DNA of 64,000 nucleotides from Benincasa hispida (taxonomy: Eukaryota > Streptophyta > Magnoliopsida > Cucurbitales > Cucurbitaceae). Where the stretch lies: the NCBI RefSeq assembly GCF_009727055.1, contig NC_052352.1:25222363-25286362 (forward strand). Reading direction: 5' to 3'. The notes beneath the pieces are model-generated. The model saw only the letters and a program-made list of their open reading frames with translations, was not told the DNA's origin and searched no databases. This document shows positions 45,912-57,934 of this stretch, piece by piece (the first letter of the stretch is position 1; each line of letters begins with the position of its first letter). Made by a program: the position numbers and the translations under genes.

Positions 45912-48660
45912 ATGTGGACCTATTAATCCATCAAATGGATCATTTAATTATTTTATAGTATTAATAGATGTATCAAGTAGATGGTCACACTTATGCTTAT
46001 TATCAAGTCTTGAATTTTCAAGATTACTTGTTCAAATAATTAAGTTAAGAGCACAATTTCTCGATCATACAATTAATATCATTTGTCTTAATAATGCTGG
46101 TGAATTTACATCCTAAGCTTTTGATAATTATTGTATGTCAATTGGAATAAGTGTTGAACATCCTGTAGCTCATGTTTATGCACAAAATAGTTTAGCAGAA
46201 TCATTTATCAAACGTTTGTAATTAATTGCTAGACCATTGCTTATGAGAGCTAAACTTCCTATGTCTGTATGGGATCAAGCTATTTTGCATGTTGCATCAG
46301 TTATACGTATTAGGCCAGTAGCTTATCATAAGTACTCACTATTATAATTAGCTAATGGCTATGAGCCAAATATTTCCCATCTGAGAATTTTTGGATATGC
46401 AGTATATGTTCCAATTACTCCACCACAATGTACTAAGATGGGTCCTCAAAGGAGGTTAGGAATATATGTTGGATATGATTCTCCATCAATTATTAAATAT
46501 CTTGAACCTCTGACTGGTGATGTATTTACATCACAATTTGTTGATTTTCATTTTAATGAGAAAAATTTTCCAACATTAGAGGGAGGAATTAAGAACTTGG
46601 AAAAAGAAATTACATGGAATGCATCGTTATTGTCTCATTTAGATCCCTATACAGATCAATGTGAACTTGAAGTTAAGAAAATAATTCATTTGCAAAATAT
46701 AACAAATCAATTACCAGATGCTTTTATAGATGCAATGAAGTAACTAAGTCACATATATCAGCTACAAATGTTCCATAAAAAATTGATATCCCAACACAAC
46801 AAGTTTTCACTAATGAATCTGGAACACATCAGAAGCATGGTAGACCAACGGGTTTTAGAGATAAAAATCCTTGAAAAAGAAAAATAATTAATAATCAAAA
46901 GGACTTGGTTGAGGATGTAAATATCTATGAAGAAACCTTAGACGTGACTATAGTAGGGGTAGTGAAAATGAAATACTTAAAGATAATAATGACATTTCAA
47001 TAAACTATGTCATGACAGGAAAAATATGGAACCAAACTAATGTAGTTATTGAAAATATTTTTACGTATAATGTTGCTCTTGATATTATATCTAAAAATAA
47101 AGTTCTTGAACTAAAATTTGTTTAAGATTGTCGACATAGAAAAGATTGGCTTCAGCAGAAAGAAACAATCAAAGTAGAATTAAACCCACTTTTAAAATGT
47201 CAGGTTTTTGGACCAGTAGTTTGAACACTAGAAGGTGTGAAACCCGAGGGATACAAATGAGTATTTGTGAGAAAAAGAAATAAAAGTAATGAAGTTGCAA
47301 GATATAAAACAAGACTAGTTGCAATAAGTTTTTCACAAAAACCTGGTATTAATTATAAGGAGACATATTCTCTAGTGGTAGATGCAATTACATTAAGATT
47401 TTTAGTTGGTCTGACCGTGTATGAAAGTTTGGACATGCATCTTATAGATTTTATCGCAACATATTTATATGGATCTCTTGATAATGATACTTACATTAGA
47501 ATCTCAAAAAGGATTTAAGATACCTGAAACATATAAATCAAGTTCTCAGGAATTGTATTCAATAAAGTTACATATATCACTATATTTATTGAAACAATTA
47601 GGACGAATGTGATACCATTGCCTGAGTGGATATTTGTTGAAAGAAGGATATCAAAATAATCCAACATGTCCTTGTATTTTTATAAAGAAATCACAATCAG
47701 GATTTGCTATTGTAACTATATATGTTGATGACTTAAATATAATTAGAACTCTTGAAGAGCTGTCAAAGACAATAGAATATCTTAATAAACAATTTGAGAT
47801 GAAAGATCTCAAAAAAATAAAATCAAAACATTTTATATGGACAAAGCACATCTATTGAATATCCTAATGGAAGTTCGTTCACTAGATGTTAAGAAAGATA
47901 TATTTCGTCCTCGAGATGATAATGAAGAACTTTTTGGTTCTGAAATGCTATATCTTAGTACAATTAGTGCACTTATGTATCTTGCTAATAATACACGACC
48001 AAATATTTCATTTTCAATAAATTTATTAACAAAATACAGTTCTTTTCCAATAAAAAGTCATTGGAATGAAGTTAAGCTTATACTCAATTATCTCCGAGGA
48101 ATGATGGATATGAGTTTGTTTTTAGTCAAGTAAATCAAATTTTGATCTAGTTGGTTATGTTGATTTTAGATATTTATCTGATCCAAACAAATTTAGGTCC
48201 CAAACAGGTTATTCTTTTACATATAGAGGAATTGTCATGTCATGGCGATCAGTGAAATAGACCATAACAACTAATTTCTCAAATCATGCTGAAATTTTTG
48301 AAATTCACGAGGCTAGTAGAGAATATGTATGGCTAAAATCAATGACTCAGCACATTCGTAGAACATGTGGCTTGTCTTCTAGTAAAAATCTTCCAACGAT
48401 ATTATACGAAGACAATACAACATGTATAGCCCAAATCAAAGAAGGATATATTAAAGGAGATAGAACAAAGCATATTTCACCTGAGCTTTTCGACACTCAT
48501 GATCTTGAAGAAAATAACGATACCACTGTACAACAAATTTGTTCGAAGGATAACCTGACAAACTTATTTGCAGAATCATTACTAACCACAATCTTTGAAA
48601 ACTGGTGCACAACATTGGATTGGGGCAACTTAGAGATATCAAGTGATGTATCAATGAGAG
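45912..48660 (+). pseudogene. Copia integrase-RT-RNase H remnant (element D)
   Basis: Integrase core from 45912: first catalytic Asp region (GDI/CGPINPSNGSF), then LNNAGEF near 46090 where LDNAGEF is expected (the second catalytic Asp is Asn), then NSLAESFIKR near 46190. Integrase C-terminal part at 46438-46743 (RRLGIYVGYDSPSIIKYLEP). RT starts near 47140, with 47267-47518 (KTRLVAISFSQKPGINYKET) and an intact YVDD at about 47720-47735 (IYVDDLNII). RNase H region at 47837-48674 (ALMYLANNTRPNISFSINLL, then LPTILYEDNTTCIAQIKEGY). Several frameshifts and stops are present. Same family as element C. Confidence 0.92.
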
Positions 48661-48668
48661 GGAGCAAA
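48654..48668 (+). other. Polypurine tract of element D
   Basis: The purine-rich 'gagagggagcaaa' immediately before TGTTGAAATATG (48669) is the plus-strand primer site expected at the 3' LTR boundary. Confidence 0.75.
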
Positions 48669-49118
48669 TGTTGAAATATGTACTTTTTTTCTTCATTAGG
48701 ATTTTTTTTCCTAATAAGGTTCTAATGACGCATATTTCATATATATATGGGTATTAGGAGTATTATAAATATCATAATATATGTGTAAAGTAGATAGTCA
48801 TGCTTAGTATCAAAAGAGCAAGTGACATTTGCCTATTACTCCATGTATAGACAATTTGTAATAAAGTTATACATGATTAATGTCCAAATATGCCACATCT
48901 AGTGGCCAAAATTTTTATAAATAGTGGTCATTAGTGATCTTTGTAGAGAAGTGAAGATTGGTGAGAAATCCAAAAAGTTTGGAGAAAATTCTTGAGAAAA
49001 TTTTCATATAATTTTTAATTTCCAATATAATGTTATTTTATTATTTATTTTATTTTAATATATTATATTATATTTTCTTGATGTCTATCTTCTCGTAGTG
49101 CTTCTCAATTTTATAACA
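48669..49118 (+). repeat. 3' LTR of copia element D
   Basis: A 450-bp LTR, TGTTGAAATATG to attttataaca, following the polypurine tract. It contains a TATA-like word (tttataaatagtgg, near 48912). It shares most of its length with the 5' LTR at 41736-42090. The two differ by several indels and substitutions, suggesting an old insertion. Confidence 0.85.
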
Positions 49119-49204
49119 ATTAGGTTTTTTTTTAATTCCATTTTAAATTTTTTTAAAAACTTTTCATTTCCTCTTAATTTGACTAGAGTAGGTTTATATT
49201 TATA

Positions 49205-49660
49205 TATATTTCATAGAATTTTAGTCCCTAAACTTACATAAAAGAAACAATTTAGTCCTTAAACTTTGGTTTGTAATGATTTATCTCTAAGCTTTTAATT
49301 TTTCAACAATTTAGTCCCTAAATTTTACTATGTGACAATTTAGTCCTCTTACTTTAAAATTGGTAATAATTTAGTCCCTATTATAAAAATTTTGTTAAGA
49401 TTTAATCAGATTTCTTACATAAATAAATCAATAAACTAATTAGAGACTTAATATATATTTTTTAAAATACAAACTCTACTTCATAAAATAATAAAATTTA
49501 ATATCTAATTTTGATAAATATTTGTATGTTAGGGACCATATTATTACAAATTTGAAAGCACAAGGATTAAATCATTACAAATCAAAGTTCAAGGACTAAA
49601 TTGCTACTTTTATGAAAGTTTAGAGACCAAAAGTATTTTTTGACATTTCTATAAAATAGG
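49205..49660. mobile_element. Foldback element with 'tttagtccctaaactt' units
   Basis: The left arm carries units near 49219, 49250, 49307 and 49338 (attttagtccctaaact, caatttagtccttaaactttgg, caatttagtccctaaatttt). The right arm carries the complement (agggaccatattattacaaa at 49532, caaggactaaattgctact at 49590, tttagagaccaaaag at 49618). Thus two long imperfect inverted arms, each built of roughly 30-bp periodic units, enclose a short AT-rich centre. This resembles non-autonomous Mutator-like foldback elements; no transposase is present. Confidence 0.6.
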
Positions 49661-51224
49661 GTACATTTAATAATATAATATATATTATTGTTTCTTTCCA
49701 AGTTTATATTTCATAAACGTATATTTTATAAAATGAGATATATTTTTTTCATAAATGTATAGTATACTTAATACTATTGAGGTATATAATTTAAATTGAG
49801 AAAAATGTAGTGTATATATGTCGGAAAACATAGTAGTATATGAGTGATAAATCTTTTGAAAATCAATCAAAATTACTCGCAAGGAGGTGATTAAGGAAAG
49901 AAACCATTATGTTCCAAACCATTAAAATAAAAATTGTTGGAAATCAACCTAAAAGACAAAATATGGTATTTAATAGAAAGAACAATGTGCCTTTAATGAT
50001 AAATCTAATTAGCATATAATGCTAAATTTGGAAATATACAATTGTGATAATTTGTATTACACAAAATATAAGAAATAGGATGTTCCAAATATTTGAGGAT
50101 AATAATGAAATAAATTTGTAGCTGAATTTAGAAAATGCTAAAGTCGATCATTTTGATAAAAACTGACATTTGTGAAATTTTATGTTCAAAAGTGGCTATA
50201 TACTATAATTTCTAAATTTGGAAGTATTATAATTTATTTATATGAAATTAATTGACCAAAATTATCATGGGAGGGAAAATGATAGAAATAGTGGTTTTAA
50301 AATTCTGTTAAAGATGCAGTTTTTTAGGAAAGGTTACGTTAAAAGCTGAGAAATCTGATTTTAAAAGCTGTCATCAACGTGGTGCATAAATTGAAATGTG
50401 ATTATGTATATATAATATTATAAAAAGAAGCCATTCTAACAAATTCAAGAATAAGATAATGTTAAGGTTCGATCTCATGCAATGTTAAAATTTAAAAAAA
50501 AAAAAAAGTTAAATGTTGAAACTCAGAAAACTTGTGTTCTGAAATGGGTAAAATTGAAATTATATGGTAGTTTTTAAAAATATTTATGAAAATGTGGTAC
50601 TTCTAAAAATATTTAGAAACATTCTGTAGTTTTCAAATAATTACATTTTCTCTTTCTTCTTTCCCAATTTCCAATAATCTCCATTCATGGTTCATATTTT
50701 TCTCTTTTGCTTTTCCTTTCTCTCTCTATTCTTTCTCGGTCTTTCTTCTTCTTTATCCCACCATTTCTCTTCTTCATTTCTCTGTCACTTTTCATCAAAT
50801 CAATTTAATTAACTTTTAAATCCAAATATTATGGGTCAATCAACTTTGGATTTATATTGTTAACTTTTTTTTTTTGAAAATTCTAATTTCAATTTGATTT
50901 TATGATGGGGAATGATAGTCCACTTTAAATTTCATTCGTATCGTGGAAAAAAAGAGAGAAAAAAAATTTTGGTGTCAAAATTTAATTATTCTTAAATCAA
51001 TACGTTAATTTAGAAAATTCATAGAACCATTTCATTTATATTTTTTTTTTGAGAAAGATCACTTATATACCTTTAAACATAATGTAAACACGGTTAAAAA
51101 TTATGGCAAAATCTAAAATTAATCAAATACGGCAAATAAAACAAACTTTATGGTTGGATACAATAAGAAAAATGCTAATATATAATTCAATAATTACTAA
51201 TTATTAAATTAAATTGGTAACACT
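49661..51224. other. No gene recognised
   Basis: AT-rich intergenic DNA. A CT-rich patch at 50645-50800 (ctttctctctctattctttctcgg) resembles a plant 5' untranslated leader, but no ORF follows. Nothing else is supported. Confidence 0.45.
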
Positions 51225-51560
51225 TATAAACATAAAAACTCAAATTAGTAATATTACAATTTTACATTTCAGATTTGAGTTTGTTTCAATTTGGTCTATA
51301 AATGATTTACATTTTTAACTACAATTAATCTAATAATTATGAAATGAAATTTTAAAAGTGATGAAAAATAGTGAAACTTAATTAGTTATAATTCGTGTAT
51401 TAATTTAAATTTATTAATATACAATAAAGACGAAAAATTGTATTTAATGAAAAATCAATGTTAAAAATATAAATTTTGAAATCTAGGGACCAAATTAAAA
51501 GAAAACTCAAATGTCAAAGGTAAAATTTATTAACATTTTGAAACTTATGGACTTATTTAT
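51225..51560. repeat. Second foldback-type repeat
   Basis: The left side 'catttcagatttgagtttgtttcaatttggtctata' (51266-51301) and right side 'tagggaccaaattaaaagaaaactcaaatgtcaaa' (51485-51519) are imperfect inverted complements around an AT-rich centre. It is related in style to the element at 49.2 kb and to 14150-14240, but shorter. Confidence 0.45.
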
Positions 51561-51762
51561 TTATTTTGATTTCAATGATTTTATTAATCTGGTTAGTTTC
51601 AAACTTTAACTTTAATCAAAATATATTATTTACTCTTTTTTTTCTTAGTTCATGGTAATCTTCACCTACAAAATCTTATTGGATGATTTGATTAAGTATC
51701 AATAATTATAAATATTTAAAAATTGTGTATCATCTCACATCATGGAGATAAACAATGACAGT

Positions 51763-53674
51763 TGAAGGGATCAAATCCCCAGTAGAAGTATCTTATTAGA
51801 TACAAAATAGAAAGTTCATGGATATGTTAGACAATTGTGAGGAAATCAAATTCCCGCCAAAGCGTGTGAATGCCTTTTATTTAGATATTCGATTTTTACG
51901 AAAACAAAAACAGTAAAATAAAACATGCATTTGTAAGATAAACATTCAAACAAAACTATAAGCATGCTAGAAAAGAGGGAAAAAAAAACTCACTTTTCTT
52001 GATTCTTCTAACTTTCCTCTTCTACCGTTATCAACGATCTCAAACCTTTCCAATGAAGGACACCACTAACAAAGTTACCTTGTTATTCTCTAGGATTCTA
52101 AAGAACTTGGAATAGTGGTCTCCAAGAACTTTTGAGGAGGAAAATGGTTGAAAATTTTTAGAGACAAGTTAGAGAGAAGTTGGAGACTTAGAGGCTATAT
52201 NTATGAAGAAGGGTTAACCCCTTCTCCAAGTATTTCCTTTTATACCCTTATTGTTAATTAATTAAATAATCATTCTTTAATTAATTGACACATTAATTCA
52301 ATGACCATATATTATATCCTATTTAATATACATTTAATTAATTATCATAAATATCGTATATTTATACTAACCTCCAATCTCTATTATATCTTAAACAATT
52401 AATTAACTATTAATTAATAATTAAATCACATATAAATATCACATATTTATATATATACATCTCTTTATGAATCCAATTCATATAAATCTAATATTTGAAT
52501 ATTATTCAAATATATCTCTCCTATATAATTTGGACTATAGATCATATCTATAGTTAACCATTATATATTAATCTCATCAATAAAAGATTCCCTCATTTGA
52601 TTTGAACAATTTAAATCATTCTTCATTACTATCCTTTAGTGAGCTAATAAGGGAACCTTATGGACCTACCGATTAGAAGTTCCAATGATATGAGATTAAT
52701 TGATTAAACTCCTTTAATGTAATTAATCAATATTCATTAACTACCGATTATTCCACTAAAGACTAATAGCTGCACTTTTTGCACTGTAGATAGTTTCTAT
52801 GTCCATGGATATAACCAATCAACAGAGCGGACCCTTCACAAAAGCTCATAACAACAACTGGGTCAAAATACCGTTTTACCCCTACAATTACATCTAACTT
52901 CTTAAATACCACTGATTTTTCTAATCAATAAATAGTTTATAGTCCAACTATGAACTAACACCTCTCGAGCCAATGAGAGGTCGAGACCTCGTTGTTCAAG
53001 ATTTGGAACCAGTTATTAAGGGAGCAATTTATCTACTTTCCTAAGGAATGAGAAGAAGTAAATTTCATCTTGTATAGTTGTGTTCCCAGCTCCCTAATCA
53101 GACAAATCCCTAAAATGATAGGCTTATTGAGTCGGCTATCATGGTCACTCTCACCCATACAGATCAAAATACTGTCACCATAAACAGGAGTTCACAAATC
53201 ACTCAGGATAAAAATCAAGTCTCCTATAGTCATCCTAGTGAAATATTGGTTTCAAGTAATGGTGTTATAAAGAGAAACTAATTATTTCGAGTACGGTCTA
53301 TATATAAACTTCTTTATACAGAATACCTCCACTCACATGTATTTACATGAACAATATGGTTCATGTTGTTTATAACATTTACATCTCGTGTAATAATTAC
53401 AAAGTGGGTCATATCCGCAGTGTTACCAGGATAAGTCACCCAACCTTCGTCCATTTACTACAGACCTTTTAGGTTATTACTTGAACATGAACCACATGTA
53501 TGTCAATCACATATTGTTCAAGTGACATCATATAAACTTGGATCTTAGTTTATTGGATTGAATTAATTTTGTCTAAATGTCAAATAAAATACCTATGATT
53601 ATACTAGATAAATAATTTGTGTTAACAAAACTACAAAACACGAGATACACTAGATTTGAATATCAATCCCAACA
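51763..53674 (-). repeat. 3' LTR of copia element F (1912 bp)
   Basis: In minus orientation it starts TGTTGGGATTGATATTC at 53674, right after the purine tract (complement of atctcccacttgtcc, 53675-53690), and ends gatttgatcccttca at 51763. Inner motifs match the other long LTRs in reverse (complements of 'aaacgtgg…gcatgc', 'ccattggagctt', 'gggtgagagtgacc'). No CGATCG block is present. One ambiguous base (N) lies at 52201. Confidence 0.82.
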
Positions 53675-54423
53675 ATCTCCCACTTGTCCAAAGCTAGTGG
53701 AATGATATTAATATACAATGTAAAGTAAAGTATCAATATACAATACAATAAACTAGGGCATATAATATACCCAATAAAATCTCTCACTTGCCCTAGCTTA
53801 GACGACTCATATCTCATAGATTCAGACCTTCCAAGTGACCCTAAAAAACTTTAGCCATGAGAGCCTTTGTAAATGAATGAGCAATATTGTGCTCCAAGGT
53901 AATCTTTGTGACGATCACATCTTCCCGTTGCACAATCTCTCTAATAAGATGATACTTGCGCTCTATATGCTTTCCACGTTTATGTCAAATAAAATACCTT
54001 TGATTTTATTAGATAAATAATTTGTGTTAACAAAACTACAAAACATGAGATACACTAAATTTAGGACATCAATCTCAACAATCTCCCACTTCTCCAAAGC
54101 TAGTGGAATGTATCAAAATACAACAAAAGATGAGTGGGAAAGTAAAGTATCAATATACAATGTAAAATAAAGTATCAATATACAATACAATAAACTAGGG
54201 CATACAATATACCCAATAAAATCTCCAACTTTCCTTAGCTTAAACGACTCATATCTCATAGACCCAGACCCTCCAAGTGACCCTATAAAACTTTAGCCGT
54301 GAGAGCCTTTGTAAATGGATAAAAAATATTGTGCTCCGAGGCAATCTTTGTGATGATCACATCTCTCTATTGCATAATCTCACTGATAAGATGATACTTG
54401 TGCTTTATATGCTTTCCACATTT
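53578..54423 (-). repeat. Tandem duplication across the LTR/RNase H junction of element F
   Basis: Copy 1 (53578-53982) and copy 2 (53983-54423) both start tgtcaaataaaatacct and end gctttccac.tt. Each contains about 97 bp of the LTR start, the polypurine tract and roughly 300 bp of the RNase H end. Copy 2 has about 36 extra bases from a small internal repeat of 'aagtaaagtatcaatatacaa'. The copies are moderately diverged, so the event is not recent. Confidence 0.85.
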
Positions 54424-55448
54424 GTAGCTACGAGGCTCCTTGGAGTTTGTAACAGCACATTGTTATCATAATAAAGTGTGATGGGCAAGAACATATTTGG
54501 AACAAATTCCAAATCTGTGAGAAATTTTCAGAGCCAAATAACTTCTTTAACAGCTTCACAGGCAGTTACATACTCAGCCTCCATGGTGGAATCCACAATG
54601 CAACCTTGCTTAATGTTGCGCCATACTATAGCTCCTCCATTCAAAGTGAACACTGATCCTGATGTGGATTTCTTTAAATCCTTATCAGTCTGAAAATCAC
54701 ATTTAGTTACCTATAGATCAAATCCTTAGCACCATACACAAACATATAGTTTCTCGCTCTCCTAAGATACTTGAGAATAACTTTAACTATTGTCCAGTAA
54801 TCAAATATTGCATTGGATTGGATTGATATCTATTGACTACTCCCACTGCATGACAGATGTCGGGTCTAGTACACAACATGGCATACATAAGGTTACCCAC
54901 TGCAAATGCATAGGGAATCTGTCTCATCTCCTCAATCTCTTGTGGTGTCATAAGATACTTTTTCTTAGACAAGGTAATTCCATACTTGAAAGGTAACAAA
55001 CCCTTCTTGGAATTTTGCATTGAATATCTGACAAGCACTTGGTCAATATAGGATGTTTGAGACAAATTGTGCTTCACCTAAATCTTTGGAATTGAGCAGC
55101 TAGCTATTCTTTAATGGTAGTCAGATAACCTACATCATTCCCAATGAGTAGGATATCATCCACATACAACACAAGAAAAGCTATTGAACTGTTGATGATA
55201 GTCCTGTAAACATAAGGCTTATCAACATTTTGATCACAGTCATAAAATTTGACTGCATCATCAAACCTTATATTCCAAAATCAAGATGCTTGTTTCAATA
55301 CATAAATGGATGATTAAGCTTGCAAACATTTTGTTCTTGACCTTATTCAATGAATCCCTCTGTTTGGGTTATGTAGGTGGTTTTGTCAAGATTATCATTT
55401 AAAAAGGCAGTCTTGACATCCATTTGTCATATCTCATAGTCATAATAT
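53691..55448 (-). pseudogene. Ty1/copia RT-RNase H remnant (element F)
   Basis: On the minus strand: QMDVKTAFLNDNLDKTTYIT at about 55375-55430, preceded by a TGA (55427-55429) where Trp is usual. LYVDDILLIGNDVG with an intact YVDD lies near 55155-55166. RT tail and connection at 54787-55077 (YSMQNSKKGLLPFKYG, MLCTRPDICHAVGVVNRYQ). RNase H at 54540-54700 (SGSVFTLNGGAIVW, DSTMEAEYVTACEA). Upstream domains are missing at 55449, where element E is inserted. It belongs to the long-LTR copia family with B and E. Confidence 0.9.
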
Positions 55449-57546
55449 TGTTGGGGTTGATGCCCTAAAGTCTCGTGTCCTGTAGTTTGTAAACTGTTTG
55501 TACGAATGCTTGTGTTGTATAATATATGATATTTACTTCACATCTTGTTTTTGCTCAGTTATATGTTTTATTTGCTTTACCACAAACCAATAAGTATAAA
55601 ATCTCTGGTTATCTATATGTAACTCAAGCATGTATGTGGTGATATACAAGTGGATCATATCTCGAGTGATAACCAAAATGGTCTGTTGTATATGGATATA
55701 TGAGGGAAACCTTATCCTGGTAATGTTACGGATGCGGTCCACTTTGTGGAATGGTCACAAGTGTTGTGACTTATCACAGATGGTCTGATCCTGATCATTC
55801 GTGTAGAGGACATACGAGCGGTGGCATCCCATACAAAGAGTTTGTATAAGACCTGACCAGGAAGTGTTAATGTCTCGTTATATAACACCGTTCATGATAG
55901 AGACTTCACTTCACTAGGATGACCATACGTAACATGACCTCAATGTTGAGTGAGTTAGGAACTCCTGCCATTGAGGGTGGTCATTTGATTTGTATAAGTG
56001 CGAGTGGCCAGGTCGCCGATTCAAACCTACCATTTTGGGGATTCGTTTGATTTGGGAGCTAGGAACTCGGCTACACAAGATGGAATTCACTCCTTCCCCG
56101 AGGCAGGGGCAAGTAGATAGATAGCTCTCATAAGGGCTGATTTCAGGGCTTGAACGATGTGGCGCCACACACATTCTCTTGGCCCGAGAGGTGTTCACAC
56201 ATAGTTAGACTATGTTGTATTGTTCATTAGAGGAATCAGTGGTACTTAAAGAGTGAGATGTGACTACAAGGGCAAAATGGTAAATTGGTTCAGCTGTACT
56301 TACGACCATCTGCGAAAGGTCATCGTACTCATGATTGGTTACATCTGATGGACACAGAAATATATCTGTGGTAAAAAGAGTTCAGCTATTGGTCTTTAGT
56401 GGAATGTCTGACAGTTAACGGATGGTGGATCTCGTGGCTAAAGAATTTAGTCAGCTATTCACGTACCATTGGAGCTTCGAGCCACAGGTCCATTAGGTCC
56501 CCTGGGTAGCTTGGATAAAGTCAAGAATCAATGTTTAAGTCAGTTTAAAATGTTCAAATTGACAAGAGGAAGTTAAATTATATATGATATAATTGAACTG
56601 GTTAATTATATATGATATAATTAGCTAAATGTATAAGATACATTATTTTGGAGGAAATTAGATATAAATATGATTTATATCAAGCGGAGGAGAAATTACT
56701 ATAGTAGATATGTGATATCAAACTATAGGGTAAGAATATAATATAATTATATTAATTAATTATTAAATTGGTTAATTATGAGATAATTGACCGTTTTATT
56801 CTCCTCAATCGTGCTTTAGTGGGAGCAGCCGCATTCGGTTATGGTAAACGATGAATACAATGAAAATTGTTTTCATTTTGCAAAAAAGGTTCGAAAATTC
56901 AAAATCGGTGTGGAAACGTAAACGATCGCACTCCAGCATCTAAACGATCGCACACCATTCCCTAAATGATCGTTTAGCTTTCCTAAACAATCACATAGCG
57001 TGCCGCGTTTTCTTAACAATCGTCTACCTTTTATTAAACAATCACTTAGTAAAACCTACACGATCGTGTAGCTTCATCTAAACGATAAGCACCCTTGCTA
57101 TACGATAGCTCTTTCTCTCCCACTTGCTTATCGTCTACATGGTCTGTCTTTTCTCCTACCTCTACCAAATTCACCAAAGACCACAATTTGGATTCTCACT
57201 CTGAGAATAGCAAGGGCTCCAACTGGTGGTGTCGTCCCTGCTGTTTACTTGTTCGTGACTGTTCGTGTTTCTACCGTTCGTGTAGACGATCGTGCTGCTG
57301 CAGCTGGTTGATTTGTTGGGCAATACAACATGTAGAGATTCTTTCGCTACTTTGAGTTCAACGTTTGAAGAGAGTCTTTAACTGGTATGAGAACTCTTTC
57401 CCTTGTGTTTTATTGTTCGAAGCATGCCGTTAATTAGTGTTTATTTGCATAACTATCTGTTAAAATATATGTGTTGTTTTTCGGTCACAATGAAATTGGA
57501 AAGATCCGAATGCACTCATGGATGCTCTTTGTTAAGAGTTTCTTCA
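55449..57546 (+). repeat. 5' LTR of copia element E (2098 bp)
   Basis: TGTTGGGGTTGATGCCC at 55449 to gttaagagtttcttca at 57546, immediately followed by a tRNA-Met-type primer site. This is the best-defined long LTR in the window and fixes the ends of the others. It carries a CGATCG-word block at 56915-57120. The 5 bp before it are AATAT; the matching duplication would lie beyond the window. It is inserted into the RT of element F, in the opposite orientation. Confidence 0.92.
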
Positions 57547-57548
57547 AT

Positions 57549-57564
57549 TGGTTTCAGAGCCAGG
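57549..57564 (+). other. Primer-binding site of element E
   Basis: tggtttcagagccagg lies two bases after the 5' LTR. It matches the TGGTATCAGAGC complement of the initiator tRNA-Met 3' end at all but one position. This is the minus-strand DNA primer site common in plant copia elements. Confidence 0.85.
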
Positions 57565-57934
57565 TTTTGATATTCCAATTTCATTATTGCAACGAATTAC
57601 ATATACGTTCTTGTGGGTGCATATCTGCTATGTTTAATTGTTAAATTGTTGTGGATGTGCGGATTAATGGATGTTTTCGTGGATGTAAGCCTCGTGTTGA
57701 TTTAATTCTTTTACATTTTTAGTTGATTATAAAGGCCCCTGCGTTTTTGGGCATTTTTAATCGTTATCGAGTCTGTAATTCAAAGTTAGTTTGAGTCTTG
57801 AGTCGTTCGTGAAGAAGATCGAAGAAAGGGTTGCAGTTCTTCGAGGAAGGAGGTGATCAAGGGTTGATCGCGTCGTGTAGACGATGGGGTAAGCGATCGC
57901 TGAGTGTTGGGTGGTGACGGGAAATTGGAAGTCA

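Noticed and set aside
49205..49660. CRISPR-like array of regularly spaced units
   Set aside because: Units are imperfect, occur in both orientations and lie in a plant genome; a foldback element explains them.
57549..57564. Fragment of a tRNA gene
   Set aside because: Only the 3'-terminal complement of tRNA-Met is present, right after an LTR; it is a primer-binding site.
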